DNA of 64,000 nt from JACKHO01 sp041398745 (GCA_041398745.1 JAWKUB010000006.1:646473-710472), one strand, 5' to 3'. Shown: positions 19,992-30,257, counted from the stretch's first letter. Translations and numbers: made by a program. The notes: generated from the sequence alone by a model not told the origin.

Positions 19992-21594
19992 AATTCAATC
20001 CCTGCCGCCGCCAGTTTCTCCATGAGTTCCGGTGTGAGTTCGATGGTCTTGGTGGGCGGTTCACAGAAGCCAAACTCAGCCCCAAGGTGAGCGATAGCTT
20101 TGTCGAGTTCCTTGCATGGCTCACCGTCATTGAATGAGTAGTGAATCTTGGCTGTCGTACTGAGACTTTCCCCCAAGTAGATTTCATCAAGGAGTCTTTC
20201 ACGACGTTCCACAAATGTGCTACCTGTCTTTCGGACATAATCGAGTCGCTTCTCGCCCAGACCATACTTGTCTCGATTCCTGCCCCACCACGTCTTGATG
20301 CTGTCTTCAACTTGGTTCCCAGCATGATTGGTGAAGACAAACTTTTCGTGATCGCTCTTGTGTCGTTCGATGAGTTCAATCGTTGTGTCCCAAAGTGGGT
20401 ACGAAACGACTGGTGCGGTGTCCTGCTGGTTCAACTTGTTGCGCTGGATGACAAGTCGCTCTTCACTGAGTCGCAGGTCACTCCATTGAAGTTCTGAAAC
20501 ATCAACATGCCGAAAGCCGCAGTTGAGCATCAACATGACATAGCATGGATATGCTTCGGGCAGATTGTCGAGAGCGGCTTTGATTTCGCTTCAGTGTCCA
20601 GAGCATTGCTTCTTGGCTTCAATGAACTCGACCTGTTCCCTCTGGTTCACGAAATGAGTGTTCGCCAGTTGAAAGATTGGTCGGCAGTTCCAATTCGCAA
20701 GACTTCTTGGAAGCTGCCCATCTCAGAAACATACGAACAGCCTTCATGTACTCCATCTTGGTTTTGCGACCGAGCGGCTTGCCAGTCACAACATGCTTCG
20801 CATCGTCAAGGACAAGTTCGTAGGACTCGACCCAATCATTGTCGAGCGTCGTGATGTGCGCCGACAGATTCACGTTTTCTCGGAAGTGTCGTAGTTTGTG
20901 CCTGCGGTCCTTGGCTGTGTCTGGGTCAATCAATTTGCCAGCACGATCATCAACTCTTCCCAAGTAGGCGTCATGCCAATGCTGAACTGTTTGAGGCTGC
21001 TTGACCTGCGAGGCATCCTGCATTCTTTCAATTCGGTCCTGCCATTTGACAGGTAAGTCATAAGTGATTGTTCCGAAGCTCGTCCCTTCGACTGCACCGC
21101 TCGGAAGTCTCCAGTCCTTCTGTGGCTTGATGCCAGCGAACTCTTGCAGGAACGGTTTGCTGAGGGTGCCTGCGGCGATTCGTTCGGGCAATTGTGGTGA
21201 AACCAGAACTACGTCAACCATGTCGAGGAAAGCGTCAACATCACGCTTGAGTTGAATTTCGGTCCTCGGGCATCCGAATTTGTCCCAATAACTTTTGACA
21301 ATTTGGAAGAGTTTTTTTGTGGTGCTGCCAGACTTCAGCATGAGGGCGTTCGTTGTCCAATTCGGCTTTGAGTTCGACGAGGGCTAACAGCGCTTGCTCG
21401 TAGCCTTGCTTGGTGTTGGGGTACTTGAAGTAGTACAGCTTGCCGATGTACTTCTTCCAAGACTTCCTTGCGGCAAACCATGTCAGTTCCAGTTTGACAC
21501 CGCCTGCTTTGCACTTTTCGGAGTATCCTTGAGCCATTTCCGCCTCAAATTCATGGGGAATCGGATTGGATACATCTGTATCCAATTCGGGCAA
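19979..21594 (-). pseudogene. tyrosine recombinase (integrase) of the left element, frameshifted
   Basis: Three minus-strand frames make one integrase of about 530 codons. The 5' frame (21241-21594) holds KSWKKYIGKLYYFKYPNTKQ, an arm-binding region as in planctomycete integrases. The middle frame (20619-21341) contains the SAM-like core-binding domain with KLRHFRENVNLSAHITTLDN. The 3' frame (19979-20536) is the catalytic domain, with MLNCGFRHVDVSELQW carrying the first catalytic Arg, LDYVRKTGSTFVE at the H-x-x-R site and a final YLGES motif. Frameshifts lie near 21300 and 20590. Its 5' end is about 70 bp from the att repeat at 21666, the expected place for an integrase. Confidence 0.75.
21037..21054. 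repeat. 18-bp palindrome, copy 5
   Basis: TCCTGCCATTTGACAGGT, a degenerate copy within the recombinase pseudogene. Confidence 0.6.
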
Positions 21595-21665
21595 ATTCTA
21601 CGCAGAAATTGGATACACAGGAGTCGTAAAACCCAGTGTTTTCTCATGTTTTTTCGAAGGCTCCC

Positions 21666-21711
21666 CTGACTGGGGGTCAAGAGGTCGCAGGTTCAAATCC
21701 TGTCGTCCCGA
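21666..21711 (+). repeat. att core 1: 3' half of a tRNA gene (probably tRNA-Pro-GGG)
   Basis: 46 bases identical to 62027-62072. They read as an anticodon loop (CTGGGGG), variable loop, T arm (GCAGG, loop TTCAAAT, CCTGT), acceptor 3' strand CGTCCCG and discriminator A. No matching 5' half precedes it, so it is not a tRNA gene but the crossover copy left by integration. The broken recombinase faces away on its left and the intact one starts 118 bp to its right. Confidence 0.85.
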
Positions 21712-21828
21712 TTTGTGGAAGTGGTGAATTGCAAATGGTTTGCGTCACCTCTTCTGCTTCCTGAATTCTGTTCACTACCACTTTTCTACCCGCGCAACTC
21801 TTTGAAAGAAGAGTGAAGGGAGTGAAAA

Positions 21829-22899
21829 ATGGCGAAACGGAATCGGGTTCCCAAGTATGCTTTGCATCGAGCCACCGGGCAGGCTCGTGTGCGGATCCAA
21901 GGGAAGGATCATTATCTCGGTGAGTACAACTCACCGGAATCGAAGCAGCGGTACCGTGTGCTGATCGAGCAGTGGAAGCTGCAACAGAGGGCGTTTGAAT
22001 ACCCGGAGATGTCGGTTGGTGAACTGGCGCTGCTGTATTTGGAGCATGCACAGAGCTACTACGTCAAGGATGGACAAGTCACGAGCGAAGTCAGCTGCAT
22101 CAAGGCGGCACTGCGGCCATTGATCCGACTCTTTCGAAACTGTCTCGTCAGCGAATTCTCTCCGTCGAAGCTTAGGCGGACTCGGGACGAATTCATCTCC
22201 TCCGGCGTGACCCGCTACACCATCAACAAGAACATCGGGCGAATCGTCCGGATGTTTGGCTGGGCGGTCTCCATGGAGTATTCCCCGCCCCACATTGTTG
22301 CCGCATTGCGGGAAGTGGACGGACTCAAAGCCGGGCGTACTACCGCCCCTGAATCTGATCCCGTCAAACCTGTTTCTCTAAGCGATGTCGACGCAATTCG
22401 GTTGTGTCTCGCCGAACCGCTTTGGGGAGCGATTCAATTCCAACTGGCGACTGCCTGCCGACCTGGGGAAGCACTGTCTCTGAGGATGTGTGACGTCAAT
22501 CGAACGGGCGATGTCTGGACGTATTGCCCGGAACAACACAAAACGCAGCACCATGGGAAGAAGCGGACCATTCTGATCGGCCCCATGGCCCAGCAAGTTC
22601 TTGACGACTTCGACACGGAAGACGACACCGCGTTTGTTTTTGCCGTTCCGAACACGGAGGGACGGTCTGCATACCGTCGTCACTCGTATACGGTGGCTGT
22701 ACGGCGAGCGTGCAAGAAGGCAGGTATTCCGGTCTGGCGACCGAATCAGCTGCGGCATACGGCCGCCACGGCTATTCGTCGTGCTGCCGACCTGGAAACG
22801 GCAAAGACGATTCTGGGCCATTCTGAGATTCGGATTACCGAAATCTACGCCGAGCGCGATTTGGACAAAGCCCGTCAGGTCATCGCTCAAATCGGTTGA
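21829..22899 (+). CDS. int: tyrosine recombinase (integrase) of the 40-kb element
   Basis: 356 residues, complete. An N-terminal arm-binding part (residues 1-60) includes TGQARVRIQGKDHYLGEY. A SAM-like domain follows (about 65-165), then the catalytic domain. The first catalytic Arg is R211 in TACRPGEALS, the second motif is NQLRHTAAT (R309, with Asn where His is usual), then LGHSEIRITEIY with the nucleophile Y340. The enzyme cuts and rejoins DNA at the tRNA-derived att site next to the gene. The start follows an AAGAAGAGTGAAGGGAG stretch, a good ribosome site. A strong hairpin follows the stop. Confidence 0.93.
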   Translation: MAKRNRVPKYALHRATGQARVRIQGKDHYLGEYNSPESKQRYRVLIEQWKLQQRAFEYPEMSVGELALLYLEHAQSYYVKDGQVTSEVSCIKAALRPLIRLFRNCLVSEFSPSKLRRTRDEFISSGVTRYTINKNIGRIVRMFGWAVSMEYSPPHIVAALREVDGLKAGRTTAPESDPVKPVSLSDVDAIRLCLAEPLWGAIQFQLATACRPGEALSLRMCDVNRTGDVWTYCPEQHKTQHHGKKRTILIGPMAQQVLDDFDTEDDTAFVFAVPNTEGRSAYRRHSYTVAVRRACKKAGIPVWRPNQLRHTAATAIRRAADLETAKTILGHSEIRITEIYAERDLDKARQVIAQIG

Positions 22900-22919
22900 T
22901 GATTCTGCTGAGTGTATTC

Positions 22920-22954
22920 AGGTCACAACCGCTGCTCCGCAGTGGCTGTGACCT
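22920..22954 (+). terminator. hairpin after integrase
   Basis: AGGTCACA and TGTGACCT flank a second paired region CCGCTG/CAGTGG. It lies 20 bases after the integrase stop. The T run is weak, so termination is likely but not certain. Confidence 0.5.
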
Positions 22955-23101
22955 GATTTCGTGTTCCGGCGGTGAATTCCCCGGAGATCTCAACACATGA
23001 CGCGACACTCCACGGGCCACGCAGTCGTTCAGGGCGGTCCGTCGTTTCTCAGGTGTTTGCAGAACTGCGCAACCCCATAAGCAGATGGTAGAGGCGACGT
23101 C

Positions 23102-23458
23102 ATGGTGACGCGTCGGATGAACATTCCAGTAAGGATGACGCTTATGAACTCCCCACCTTCCACGGACCCGTTCGAATTCAAGCACATTGACCTGGAGCAC
23201 GACAAGCTGGTTCCGATTCAGGAACTCTGCCAGGCAAGACTGGGCAAGACCATGTCGGCAGCCACAATTTGGCGATGGACCTCACAGGGCAATCGCGGAG
23301 GCCGCCTGGAGGCCGTGCGTGTCAACGGTCGCTGGTACTCCACCACTGCCGCTTTCGCAGCATTCCTGATGGGTCAAACGAAAGCCCATCTCACGAATCG
23401 TACGGAAAGAGACTCAACTGCGATGGAAGATCAACTTTCTGCTGCCGGTTTGTTGTAG
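23102..23458 (+). CDS. DUF1580 protein, HTH-like
   Basis: 118 residues, or 104 if the start is the ATG at 23144. DKLVPIQELCQARLGKTMSA, then ATIWRWTSQGNRGGRLEAVR and NGRWYSTTAAFAAFL, is the DUF1580 domain, a small winged-helix-like family found mainly in planctomycetes and often beside integrases. By analogy with excisionases it probably binds DNA at the element ends or regulates the integrase, but this is inferred from position. It is the second gene of the element and precedes the replication-type genes on the same strand. Confidence 0.75.
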   Translation: MVTRRMNIPVRMTLMNSPPSTDPFEFKHIDLEHDKLVPIQELCQARLGKTMSAATIWRWTSQGNRGGRLEAVRVNGRWYSTTAAFAAFLMGQTKAHLTNRTERDSTAMEDQLSAAGLL

Positions 23459-23584
23459 CGCAAGTTGCCTCTTTCTGTTTTCGCTTGCGGACGGATGCTG
23501 CGAGCGTTTCATCGGATGGCGCTGAAGCACAATGCGAGCAGCAGTTCAAAAAACCTTCTAAATCTATTCACCTCCTACTAGAGA

Positions 23585-24712
23585 ATGGAGTCTCTCGTGC
23601 AAACCACCAATGCAAAATCACGCCCAACTTTGAGGGCGTTGCGTCTTCGAGCGATACGGAATCTCGAACTACCAAGTCAAGTTGATATCGGGCCATGCAA
23701 TGTCAATTGTGGGCCCATGTACTCCACGTTGAAGGCAATCATCGAATTCGCCCATTCAAAAAACGATGTTGCCTGGCCTTCGCTGGAGCGTCTGGCACAG
23801 TCTACCGGATTCAGCAAGCGGACTGTGCAGCGGACGATCAAGGCTTTAAAGCAATTGAATCTTGTGACTTCTTCGTCCAGTCGACTTGTGAGGAGCAAGG
23901 AATACCGTGTCAACTGGTCTGAGGTGTTCGACCGAGCTGGAATCGAACTGCAGGGAAAATCTTCGACCAGCCAAAGCACAGCAACACAGTTGGAAATCGG
24001 GCAACAGGCACCGCCAGTTTTGCCGGACGATTCACAGCCTGAGGTGGACATGGTGTCACGCCGAGTGGACACAGTGTCACCCCGGGTGGACATGGTGGCC
24101 AAACAGCATGGCCATGGTGACCACCATATCCGTAGAGATATCCGACGAAAAGATCCTCCTCCCCCTGCCCCCTCTGTTGGTGAGCCTGTAAACCCCAGTG
24201 GATGGGAGGAGGTGGGGGAATTATTGAGTCAGTATCTCAACTCGTGGCGAGTTCCACTTGAAGCGGCCCAGGCTGCAGGACTCACGCCAAACCAGACTCT
24301 CGACCTGATCCATTACTATGTTGAGCATCATGTTACGAATCGGTGGGGGCCAGGCGTACTCTTCCGTCGACTTGAAAATGCTCATGCCAGCATGCAAATC
24401 TCTCAGGGTTGGCCTCCTGTTGAAACCAAAGCTCGGGACGTGCAACAACGAGCTCAACGTGAACAACAGCAGGTGACTTCTCAGCAACAGAAAATGAAAG
24501 TTCGCCAACAGCAGATGGCACGACAACAGCAGCGAGAAAAAATCTACGGTCCGTTGCTCGACGCAATGCCCGAAGCGGAAGTATCTCAACTGGCAGCTGA
24601 GATTGGCTCTGACTTTCTCAAGCACTGGCGTCAGAATCGAAATTCGAATTCCGTCCGGCAACAACTGTTGTTGCAGCTGGAACGACGGGCTGAGCAAGAT
24701 GCTCCCAAGTAA
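23585..24712 (+). CDS. HTH replication-type protein
   Basis: 375 residues. Residues about 40-100 carry a winged helix-turn-helix (AWPSLERLAQSTGFSKRTVQ, then RTIKALKQLNLVT) like those of plasmid and phage replication initiators. A proline- and acid-rich linker follows with the internally repeated phrases DMVSRRVDTVS, PRVDMVA. The C-terminal part (about 215-375) has a helical region and a Gln-rich coiled coil (QREQQQVTSQQQKMKVRQQQ). The order DUF1580, HTH protein, primase is typical of planctomycete mobile elements. A role in loading replication proteins at the element origin is likely but unproven. Confidence 0.6.
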   Translation: MESLVQTTNAKSRPTLRALRLRAIRNLELPSQVDIGPCNVNCGPMYSTLKAIIEFAHSKNDVAWPSLERLAQSTGFSKRTVQRTIKALKQLNLVTSSSSRLVRSKEYRVNWSEVFDRAGIELQGKSSTSQSTATQLEIGQQAPPVLPDDSQPEVDMVSRRVDTVSPRVDMVAKQHGHGDHHIRRDIRRKDPPPPAPSVGEPVNPSGWEEVGELLSQYLNSWRVPLEAAQAAGLTPNQTLDLIHYYVEHHVTNRWGPGVLFRRLENAHASMQISQGWPPVETKARDVQQRAQREQQQVTSQQQKMKVRQQQMARQQQREKIYGPLLDAMPEAEVSQLAAEIGSDFLKHWRQNRNSNSVRQQLLLQLERRAEQDAPK

Positions 24713-24892
24713 ACGGAATCAGTCCAGTGCTTTGGTGTATCACATGATGGTGCAAGGTGAGAGATGTTCGATAGGCCTGATCGTGTTTAGCTCTGAAAAT
24801 CTCTGCGTTCTTGAATACTTGCCGCTTTGTAATTGTGCTGTAGTCGGCAGGAAAGCACCGCTCGGATGCACTCCAAGGTTGAAGTCCCCTTG

Positions 24893-25904
24893 ATTACATT
24901 CGGATGATGCCATCAACCGCATCTACTGCCATTCCTGTGGCGTCTGGGGGAACTTGCTGACCCTCATCCACGGCCTGGAACATCATACCGCTCCGCAGGG
25001 AGGATCACTCCGGGGTGATGAGTTCAAATCTGCCGTCCGCAAGTTGCAGGAAATCTCCGAGGGATCGGCTCCCGCTGATTCGCCACCAGAGAAACCCGCA
25101 CCAGTGACCAAGACCAAACCCGAACCGTCGATCGTCAACATTCCGCTCATTCGACACGACAAACCTCCCGCCCGCGAGTTGGCGAACCTGTATGAGGAAC
25201 TCATCGTCGACGTCGAACAGATGTCCCCCGAAGCCGCCAAATACGTCCGCTCCCGCCCCTGGATGACGCCCGACCTCATGCGGAAATGGGGCGTCGGCTG
25301 GATTCCGGGGAATGGCCGCTCGCTGTTCCGCAAGAACTATCTGGTCTACACCCACCGCAACCAGCAGGGAGAAGTCCTCAGCTACTCAGGCCGTGACCTG
25401 CAGTTCGAAAAGAAATGGCAAACCTGGAGAACAGAGGGCCGTCCCGAGGGAAAAAAGCCAAACAAGCACCGCTACGTCGCTGGCTACCACAAAGGCCAGG
25501 AACTCTACGGCGGCCAATCAGCAAGACTCAAAGAACCCTACGTCCGCGAGTCACTGGCCAAGTATGGCGTAGTCGTCGTCGAAGGGATGAACGACGTGCT
25601 GAGACTCGAAGAACTCCACATCGCCGCCACCGTCCTCTGCAGCAACAAACCGACCGACACCCAAGTCGAAACCTTAGCCAAGTTCGCCCGCCACGCCGCG
25701 AACAACAAAATCACCCTGTTCCCCGACTGCGACGAAGAAGGCGAAGCCGGATTCAAAGAACTCCTCTAGAAACTCGCCGAGCAACAAGTCGAAGTGCGAT
25801 TGGGTTGGAGTAGTACGATGTTCGAGGGGCGGTTCAAGGGGATGCAGCCTGAGATCTTGGCGCCGCAAGTTTGCACATTGCTCAACCCTGACATGACGGA
25901 ATAA
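24893..25904 (+). pseudogene. DNA primase with Toprim domain, truncated and with a nonsense codon
   Basis: The open frame begins after a stop at 24892 and at once shows RIYCHSCGVWGNLLTLIHGL, the second half of a CHC2-type zinc finger. The first zinc-ligand pair and the start codon are missing. A helical linker leads to the primase core (RKNYLVYTHRNQQGEVLSYS) and the Toprim domain, with KYGVVVVEGMNDVLRLEEL (the catalytic Glu strand) and FPDCDEEGEAGFKELL (DxD-like strand). An in-frame TAG at 25767 then cuts the protein. Beyond it the same frame continues KLAEQQVEVRLGWS to a TAA at 25902. The element therefore no longer encodes a complete primase unless the stop is read through. Confidence 0.8.
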
Positions 25905-25994
25905 ACTGCATCTTCAGAACTAATTCATTCGAAGAAATGTGGGGCTCCGGTTGAGTAGGGCTCCCCCTGGCTTCTACAGGAAATGTGACGCGCC

Positions 25995-28900
25995 ATGGCG
26001 GAATTCAAACTTACTCGCAACAGAGATGCATGGTTCGTTCTTCGGGGATATCGATATCAAATCGATCTTACGATTCGAAGATGGTTGTCAATCAGCGACG
26101 ACCAGTGCCTTCTCCTTGAATGCGGCGAAGATGTCGACGTGGTAAACGATGCGCTCACCGGCGACATATCGAACTGCAACCGAGAGTTGGAGCAGATCAA
26201 ATGTATTGACAATCCCATCACCCTCAGAACAGCAGAATGTCGAGTGGCTGTCGCAAATTTCGTTCAACATCGGAATAACAATCCAACCGCAAAGTTGCTG
26301 TTTCGCTTCGCGACAAACTCATCGATTACTACGGAACGCCCGAGGATATTTGAGGACGGTCGCAAGGGCATTGAGGTGTGGAATGCAATTCAACTCAGCG
26401 AAATGCCATCGACCGACCAAGTAGCAGAAGCGACATCACTCTTAGCCTTCTATCGCAAAGAGGAAAAGAAGCCATCAAAACTGGACGACGCAACATGGAA
26501 GGTGTTTCGCGAGTATATCAATGCGACTGCTCCTGAGGCCTTCATGGAGTTGGTTCAGGCTTTCGAGTGGTCCACCAAACTACCGACTTCCGAGGACCTT
26601 ATTGTTGAAATCGTTCATCAAGTTATGACGCGTTTAGATGTCACTCGGGAAGTCGCTGAAGTCGTGTACGCAAGGCTCTTTCTACATGTAATGAAGGTGA
26701 TTTCAAACCGTGGTTTCAAAAAGCTGGAAAGTTCTACACTAAGTTCCCACGTGTCGCTTCCCGATCTTCGCGGTGCTGACGTGAGATTATTCAAACTCTT
26801 GCAGAACGAAGTTCTGTCGCTCGGAAAGAGAGTTGATGATCTGGAGAATACGACGGCAATTCATGGAAGATCGCTTGCCGTCATTGAGGAGCATTTGAGG
26901 GCGCAACACGGAACGTCCGAAATTGTCCGCTTTTCAAATACGTCCGTAATCGACACAAAGATTCCACCACAAGTCAACGGTATTGCACGTCGCGCCGATG
27001 TAGTGGCCAGTTTTTTGAACGAGATCCGAGAGAGAGATTGGCTGTCCATTTGCGGGACTGTCGGGAGTGGCAAGACACAACTTGCCACTCTGCTTGCGGA
27101 AGCATTGTCACAGGCATTCTATCTTTCGTTCCGAGACATGAATTCGAATGAAGCCGACCTCCTCTTGCAGCAGGTGCTCCAGCAGCTTGCATCGACTGAC
27201 GACTTGGGGGCTGCCACAGATCATGCACTACGAAAACTGGGCGAACAAACAGTCATATTCCTAGACGATGTCCCACAGATACATAGTGGTGATCGACTTG
27301 CCAACCGGCTACTGGACATTTCGCAACACATGGGATCATACACTCAGACACTCGTGACGTTGACCCATTTCCCAATTCCAACGTCAGTTGTCGAGAGGAT
27401 TACCGACGACACGTTTCGTGAATTCGTGATCCCGCCAATGAAGGTAGAGGAATTGCGAGATTTCATGGTGGGATCAGGTTGTCCAAGTGAGAGTGCGGCA
27501 AATGCCCTTGCTGGGATGCTCGTCGTGAAAGCAAAAGGCAATCCAACATTGCTGGCCGCCATCGTCCGATCATTGCAAGCAAATGATTGGAGTTGGGGGC
27601 AGGAAATCTTTGATGATGTGGATGACATAACTGACGAGACTGTCAGGCGTGTGCTTGACACGGTTGAAAGTGAGAATGATCGCAGCCTTCTTTACCGACT
27701 CTCAGTCATCATTGGCTCGTTTGGAAAGAAGGAAGTGGCAGCGCTGGCTAACATCTCGCCGGCAATTAACGAACGCACTGCGGCCTATGCAAGATTGAAG
27801 GGGCTTTGGATAGAACAGGCGGCCGGCGACCAAGCCTTCGTCTGTCCTCTTGTCACGAGGTTTGGTACCGCGGAGCTTGCTGCTGACCTTCACAAAAGCG
27901 TGGCTAGTGCACTTGCCGTCCTTGCATTCGAGAGCAAATCGATTTCTCCAATCGACTTCGCGAAAGGCGTGAGGTATCACAGAATCGCTAACGAAGGGGC
28001 AATGATCGGCCTGCGAATTATTGGAGGCCTCGACTCCGCCACATCGTTACCGGACGAATGGCGCCGAATCATCTATGGCGCTTCGTCGGAGCCCGGACTG
28101 CTTGAGGGGTGTCCCAATGAACTGGCATTGCTTGCCAATGCAAAGCGAATTGCATTGGCAGCAACACTTGAAGAACCCATCGACCATCTTGTAGACGAGG
28201 GAAAGCATTTTGTGGATTTAGACACGGAATTCGGCAGGCTGACTTCTCTGTTCTATGCTTCAATCGTTGGGCCCGAGATTATGAAAGTGGACTATGACGA
28301 GGGGCTGCGTCTATGTGACATAACAATCAACAACTGGGATGATTCGCAGAAGGTCTGGGACGGCTTTGCAGAAGAAAACCCCGTTGAGTTCGAGGTCGCA
28401 CCAGACGAAGTTCGATTCAACTTGCCGTGGATGTTTGCTTCCGAATTGGAAACGAGTCAACGCTGTTTGGACTGGTTTCATTTGTTCACTGACCTGCCCA
28501 AGACAGTGGTCCAGAAGTACTTTTCAATCGACTTGGCTGGCCCTGGAATTCGACATTTGCTTGACCGACTCTGGATTAGGGAGCATGAAAAACCTTCAGG
28601 TCAACGCGATCTATCGCCCGCCATTGAAGTCTACGAATTCTGTAGAGAGTTTTTCGCATCACGGGGCCTTCCACTCGGTGAGGCACTCGCAGCTCGGTCT
28701 GCCATTATCGTTGAAGCGGAGTATCTGTCCAACATTCAGCGTGCCGAGCAGATCGCCACAGAGATTCTCGAACGGGACGACTGCCCAGATGAAGTTCGCT
28801 TTCTCATACTTGATGTGATTGGCAGGCAGCATTGCTATGCGGGAAGTCGTGGACGCGCGATCCAAGAACTGTCCGATGCATGCCAAATTGACACGGGAAC

Positions 28901-30257
28901 ATTCGACTCAATCAGGTGTCGGAGCTTTCTGGAGTTGAGTTGTCTGATTGGTGACAACGATTCATTTGCTTCTTTGAAGCACGCACAGGCCGCAGTAGCA
29001 ATCGCTAGGAGAAACGCAAAAGCAGTCCCAATTTTGGAGTTGGTTACGGCACTTGGTGAGGCATCGGTAGCGGCTGGTATTTTGAAAGACTACCCGCTGT
29101 GTTTCAAGTTGATTGATGAATGTTTTGTGATCCTTAGGCAGTGTGACGAGAGAGACACGGTCGATTGGAAAATGCGTTTCGTGATCCTGGCAAACGCGCT
29201 TGGCTACTTCATGTCGATGGCAGCGACCGGCAATCCTCCAGATGAGAGTTACACAGTTCCAATCCGTCGGACTCTCCTCGATCTCAATGAGCTTGCTGCC
29301 AGTTGGTATGACGAGAGCCCACACACAGTCTTTGACTTGAGTCCAACTACGCTTGCCCTCTTTGCAAACGAAGTCGGGGCGACGGAACGAGCTGTCTACT
29401 GGGCAAATCAGGGACTAGATGAGGCAAAAGAGAAAGGGTCCTTACCTTCGATTCGCGCCCTTGCAGAAGTCTTGGTGCCCGCAATGATCACTTCGCATGA
29501 GATCGCGAAATCGCTTGACTATGCTTTTGAATCGGCAGTTGCCTTTCACGCATCAATGACGCTCTTCAACGAGACACAAGACATTGGACTACACGGAGGG
29601 CACGACGCCATTTCAATCGTCAATTCTGCTGATGGCGTTTGGGGCACCGTGATTAGTTCGTTCAGTTTTTTCGGAGTGATTCCAGCCGTTGTTTACGCAT
29701 GCACAAATGACGACCACGGAACGGAACTGCTTGACTCGATAATCTCAGAGTGTGAAAGTCGAAACATCGAGCTGCAAAGTCTTCAACGTGGAACGCTGAA
29801 TGCCGTTGTGGAGGTTTTGCGTTCCTTTGAAAGTGGCAGAAGTCGGCAGGCAATTCAGCCGTTTGTGTCTCCCGACGATGTGAACGAGTGGTCAGGTGGA
29901 CGAGTCGTCGCACTTTTCCTGAGTTCCTTCTGCGCGAATGCAAGTCTTGAACAGCAAGCGTTTGAGCAAACGATGGGAATGTATTTCCTGTCGCGACAAG
30001 TAGCCACCAGTTGTCCTACCTGGAGTTTCGTGACCATTCGGCTCGTGGAGTTCTGGAAGAATCAGTTCGAAAATGCGAGATTCCAGTTTTCGAGTCCCAA
30101 GATCGTCGAACAGGAATTGAGAGATCTCAGCGAAGTACACCATAAGGTCCGATTCAAGGCATTGGTGAAAGTGCTGATGGCTGGACTCAAATTTCGATTT
30201 TCGAACCAAGTTCAACCAGTCGCAGACTGGTTGAATGAGGCGAGACTGCAATCTTGA
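25995..30257 (+). CDS. STAND NTPase with Cap4/DUF4297-like nuclease domain (Avs-type defence candidate)
   Basis: 1420 residues. Residues 1-120 look like a PD-(D/E)xK nuclease of the DUF4297/Cap4 type: RGYRYQIDLTIRRWL, then ECGEDVDVV (E42, E45, D46, D48) and ELEQIK (Q67, K69) give the E/D...QxK arrangement. Residues about 330-640 are a STAND ATPase, with Walker A GTVGSGKT (354-361), Walker B VIFLDDVP (D424, D425) and a winged-helix part. The remaining 750 residues are helical repeats of TPR type. This nuclease-STAND-repeat layout is that of Avs antiphage proteins, in which the repeats bind a phage terminase or portal and assembly activates the nuclease. Target and activity here are inferred. 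It stands alone, with no signal peptide. Confidence 0.75.
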   Translation: MAEFKLTRNRDAWFVLRGYRYQIDLTIRRWLSISDDQCLLLECGEDVDVVNDALTGDISNCNRELEQIKCIDNPITLRTAECRVAVANFVQHRNNNPTAKLLFRFATNSSITTERPRIFEDGRKGIEVWNAIQLSEMPSTDQVAEATSLLAFYRKEEKKPSKLDDATWKVFREYINATAPEAFMELVQAFEWSTKLPTSEDLIVEIVHQVMTRLDVTREVAEVVYARLFLHVMKVISNRGFKKLESSTLSSHVSLPDLRGADVRLFKLLQNEVLSLGKRVDDLENTTAIHGRSLAVIEEHLRAQHGTSEIVRFSNTSVIDTKIPPQVNGIARRADVVASFLNEIRERDWLSICGTVGSGKTQLATLLAEALSQAFYLSFRDMNSNEADLLLQQVLQQLASTDDLGAATDHALRKLGEQTVIFLDDVPQIHSGDRLANRLLDISQHMGSYTQTLVTLTHFPIPTSVVERITDDTFREFVIPPMKVEELRDFMVGSGCPSESAANALAGMLVVKAKGNPTLLAAIVRSLQANDWSWGQEIFDDVDDITDETVRRVLDTVESENDRSLLYRLSVIIGSFGKKEVAALANISPAINERTAAYARLKGLWIEQAAGDQAFVCPLVTRFGTAELAADLHKSVASALAVLAFESKSISPIDFAKGVRYHRIANEGAMIGLRIIGGLDSATSLPDEWRRIIYGASSEPGLLEGCPNELALLANAKRIALAATLEEPIDHLVDEGKHFVDLDTEFGRLTSLFYASIVGPEIMKVDYDEGLRLCDITINNWDDSQKVWDGFAEENPVEFEVAPDEVRFNLPWMFASELETSQRCLDWFHLFTDLPKTVVQKYFSIDLAGPGIRHLLDRLWIREHEKPSGQRDLSPAIEVYEFCREFFASRGLPLGEALAARSAIIVEAEYLSNIQRAEQIATEILERDDCPDEVRFLILDVIGRQHCYAGSRGRAIQELSDACQIDTGTFDSIRCRSFLELSCLIGDNDSFASLKHAQAAVAIARRNAKAVPILELVTALGEASVAAGILKDYPLCFKLIDECFVILRQCDERDTVDWKMRFVILANALGYFMSMAATGNPPDESYTVPIRRTLLDLNELAASWYDESPHTVFDLSPTTLALFANEVGATERAVYWANQGLDEAKEKGSLPSIRALAEVLVPAMITSHEIAKSLDYAFESAVAFHASMTLFNETQDIGLHGGHDAISIVNSADGVWGTVISSFSFFGVIPAVVYACTNDDHGTELLDSIISECESRNIELQSLQRGTLNAVVEVLRSFESGRSRQAIQPFVSPDDVNEWSGGRVVALFLSSFCANASLEQQAFEQTMGMYFLSRQVATSCPTWSFVTIRLVEFWKNQFENARFQFSSPKIVEQELRDLSEVHHKVRFKALVKVLMAGLKFRFSNQVQPVADWLNEARLQS

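Noticed and set aside
21640..21711. A tRNA gene at att core 1
   Set aside because: Only the anticodon loop to discriminator part is present. The 5' acceptor strand and D arm are missing, and the sequence to the left does not pair. The same holds at 62027.
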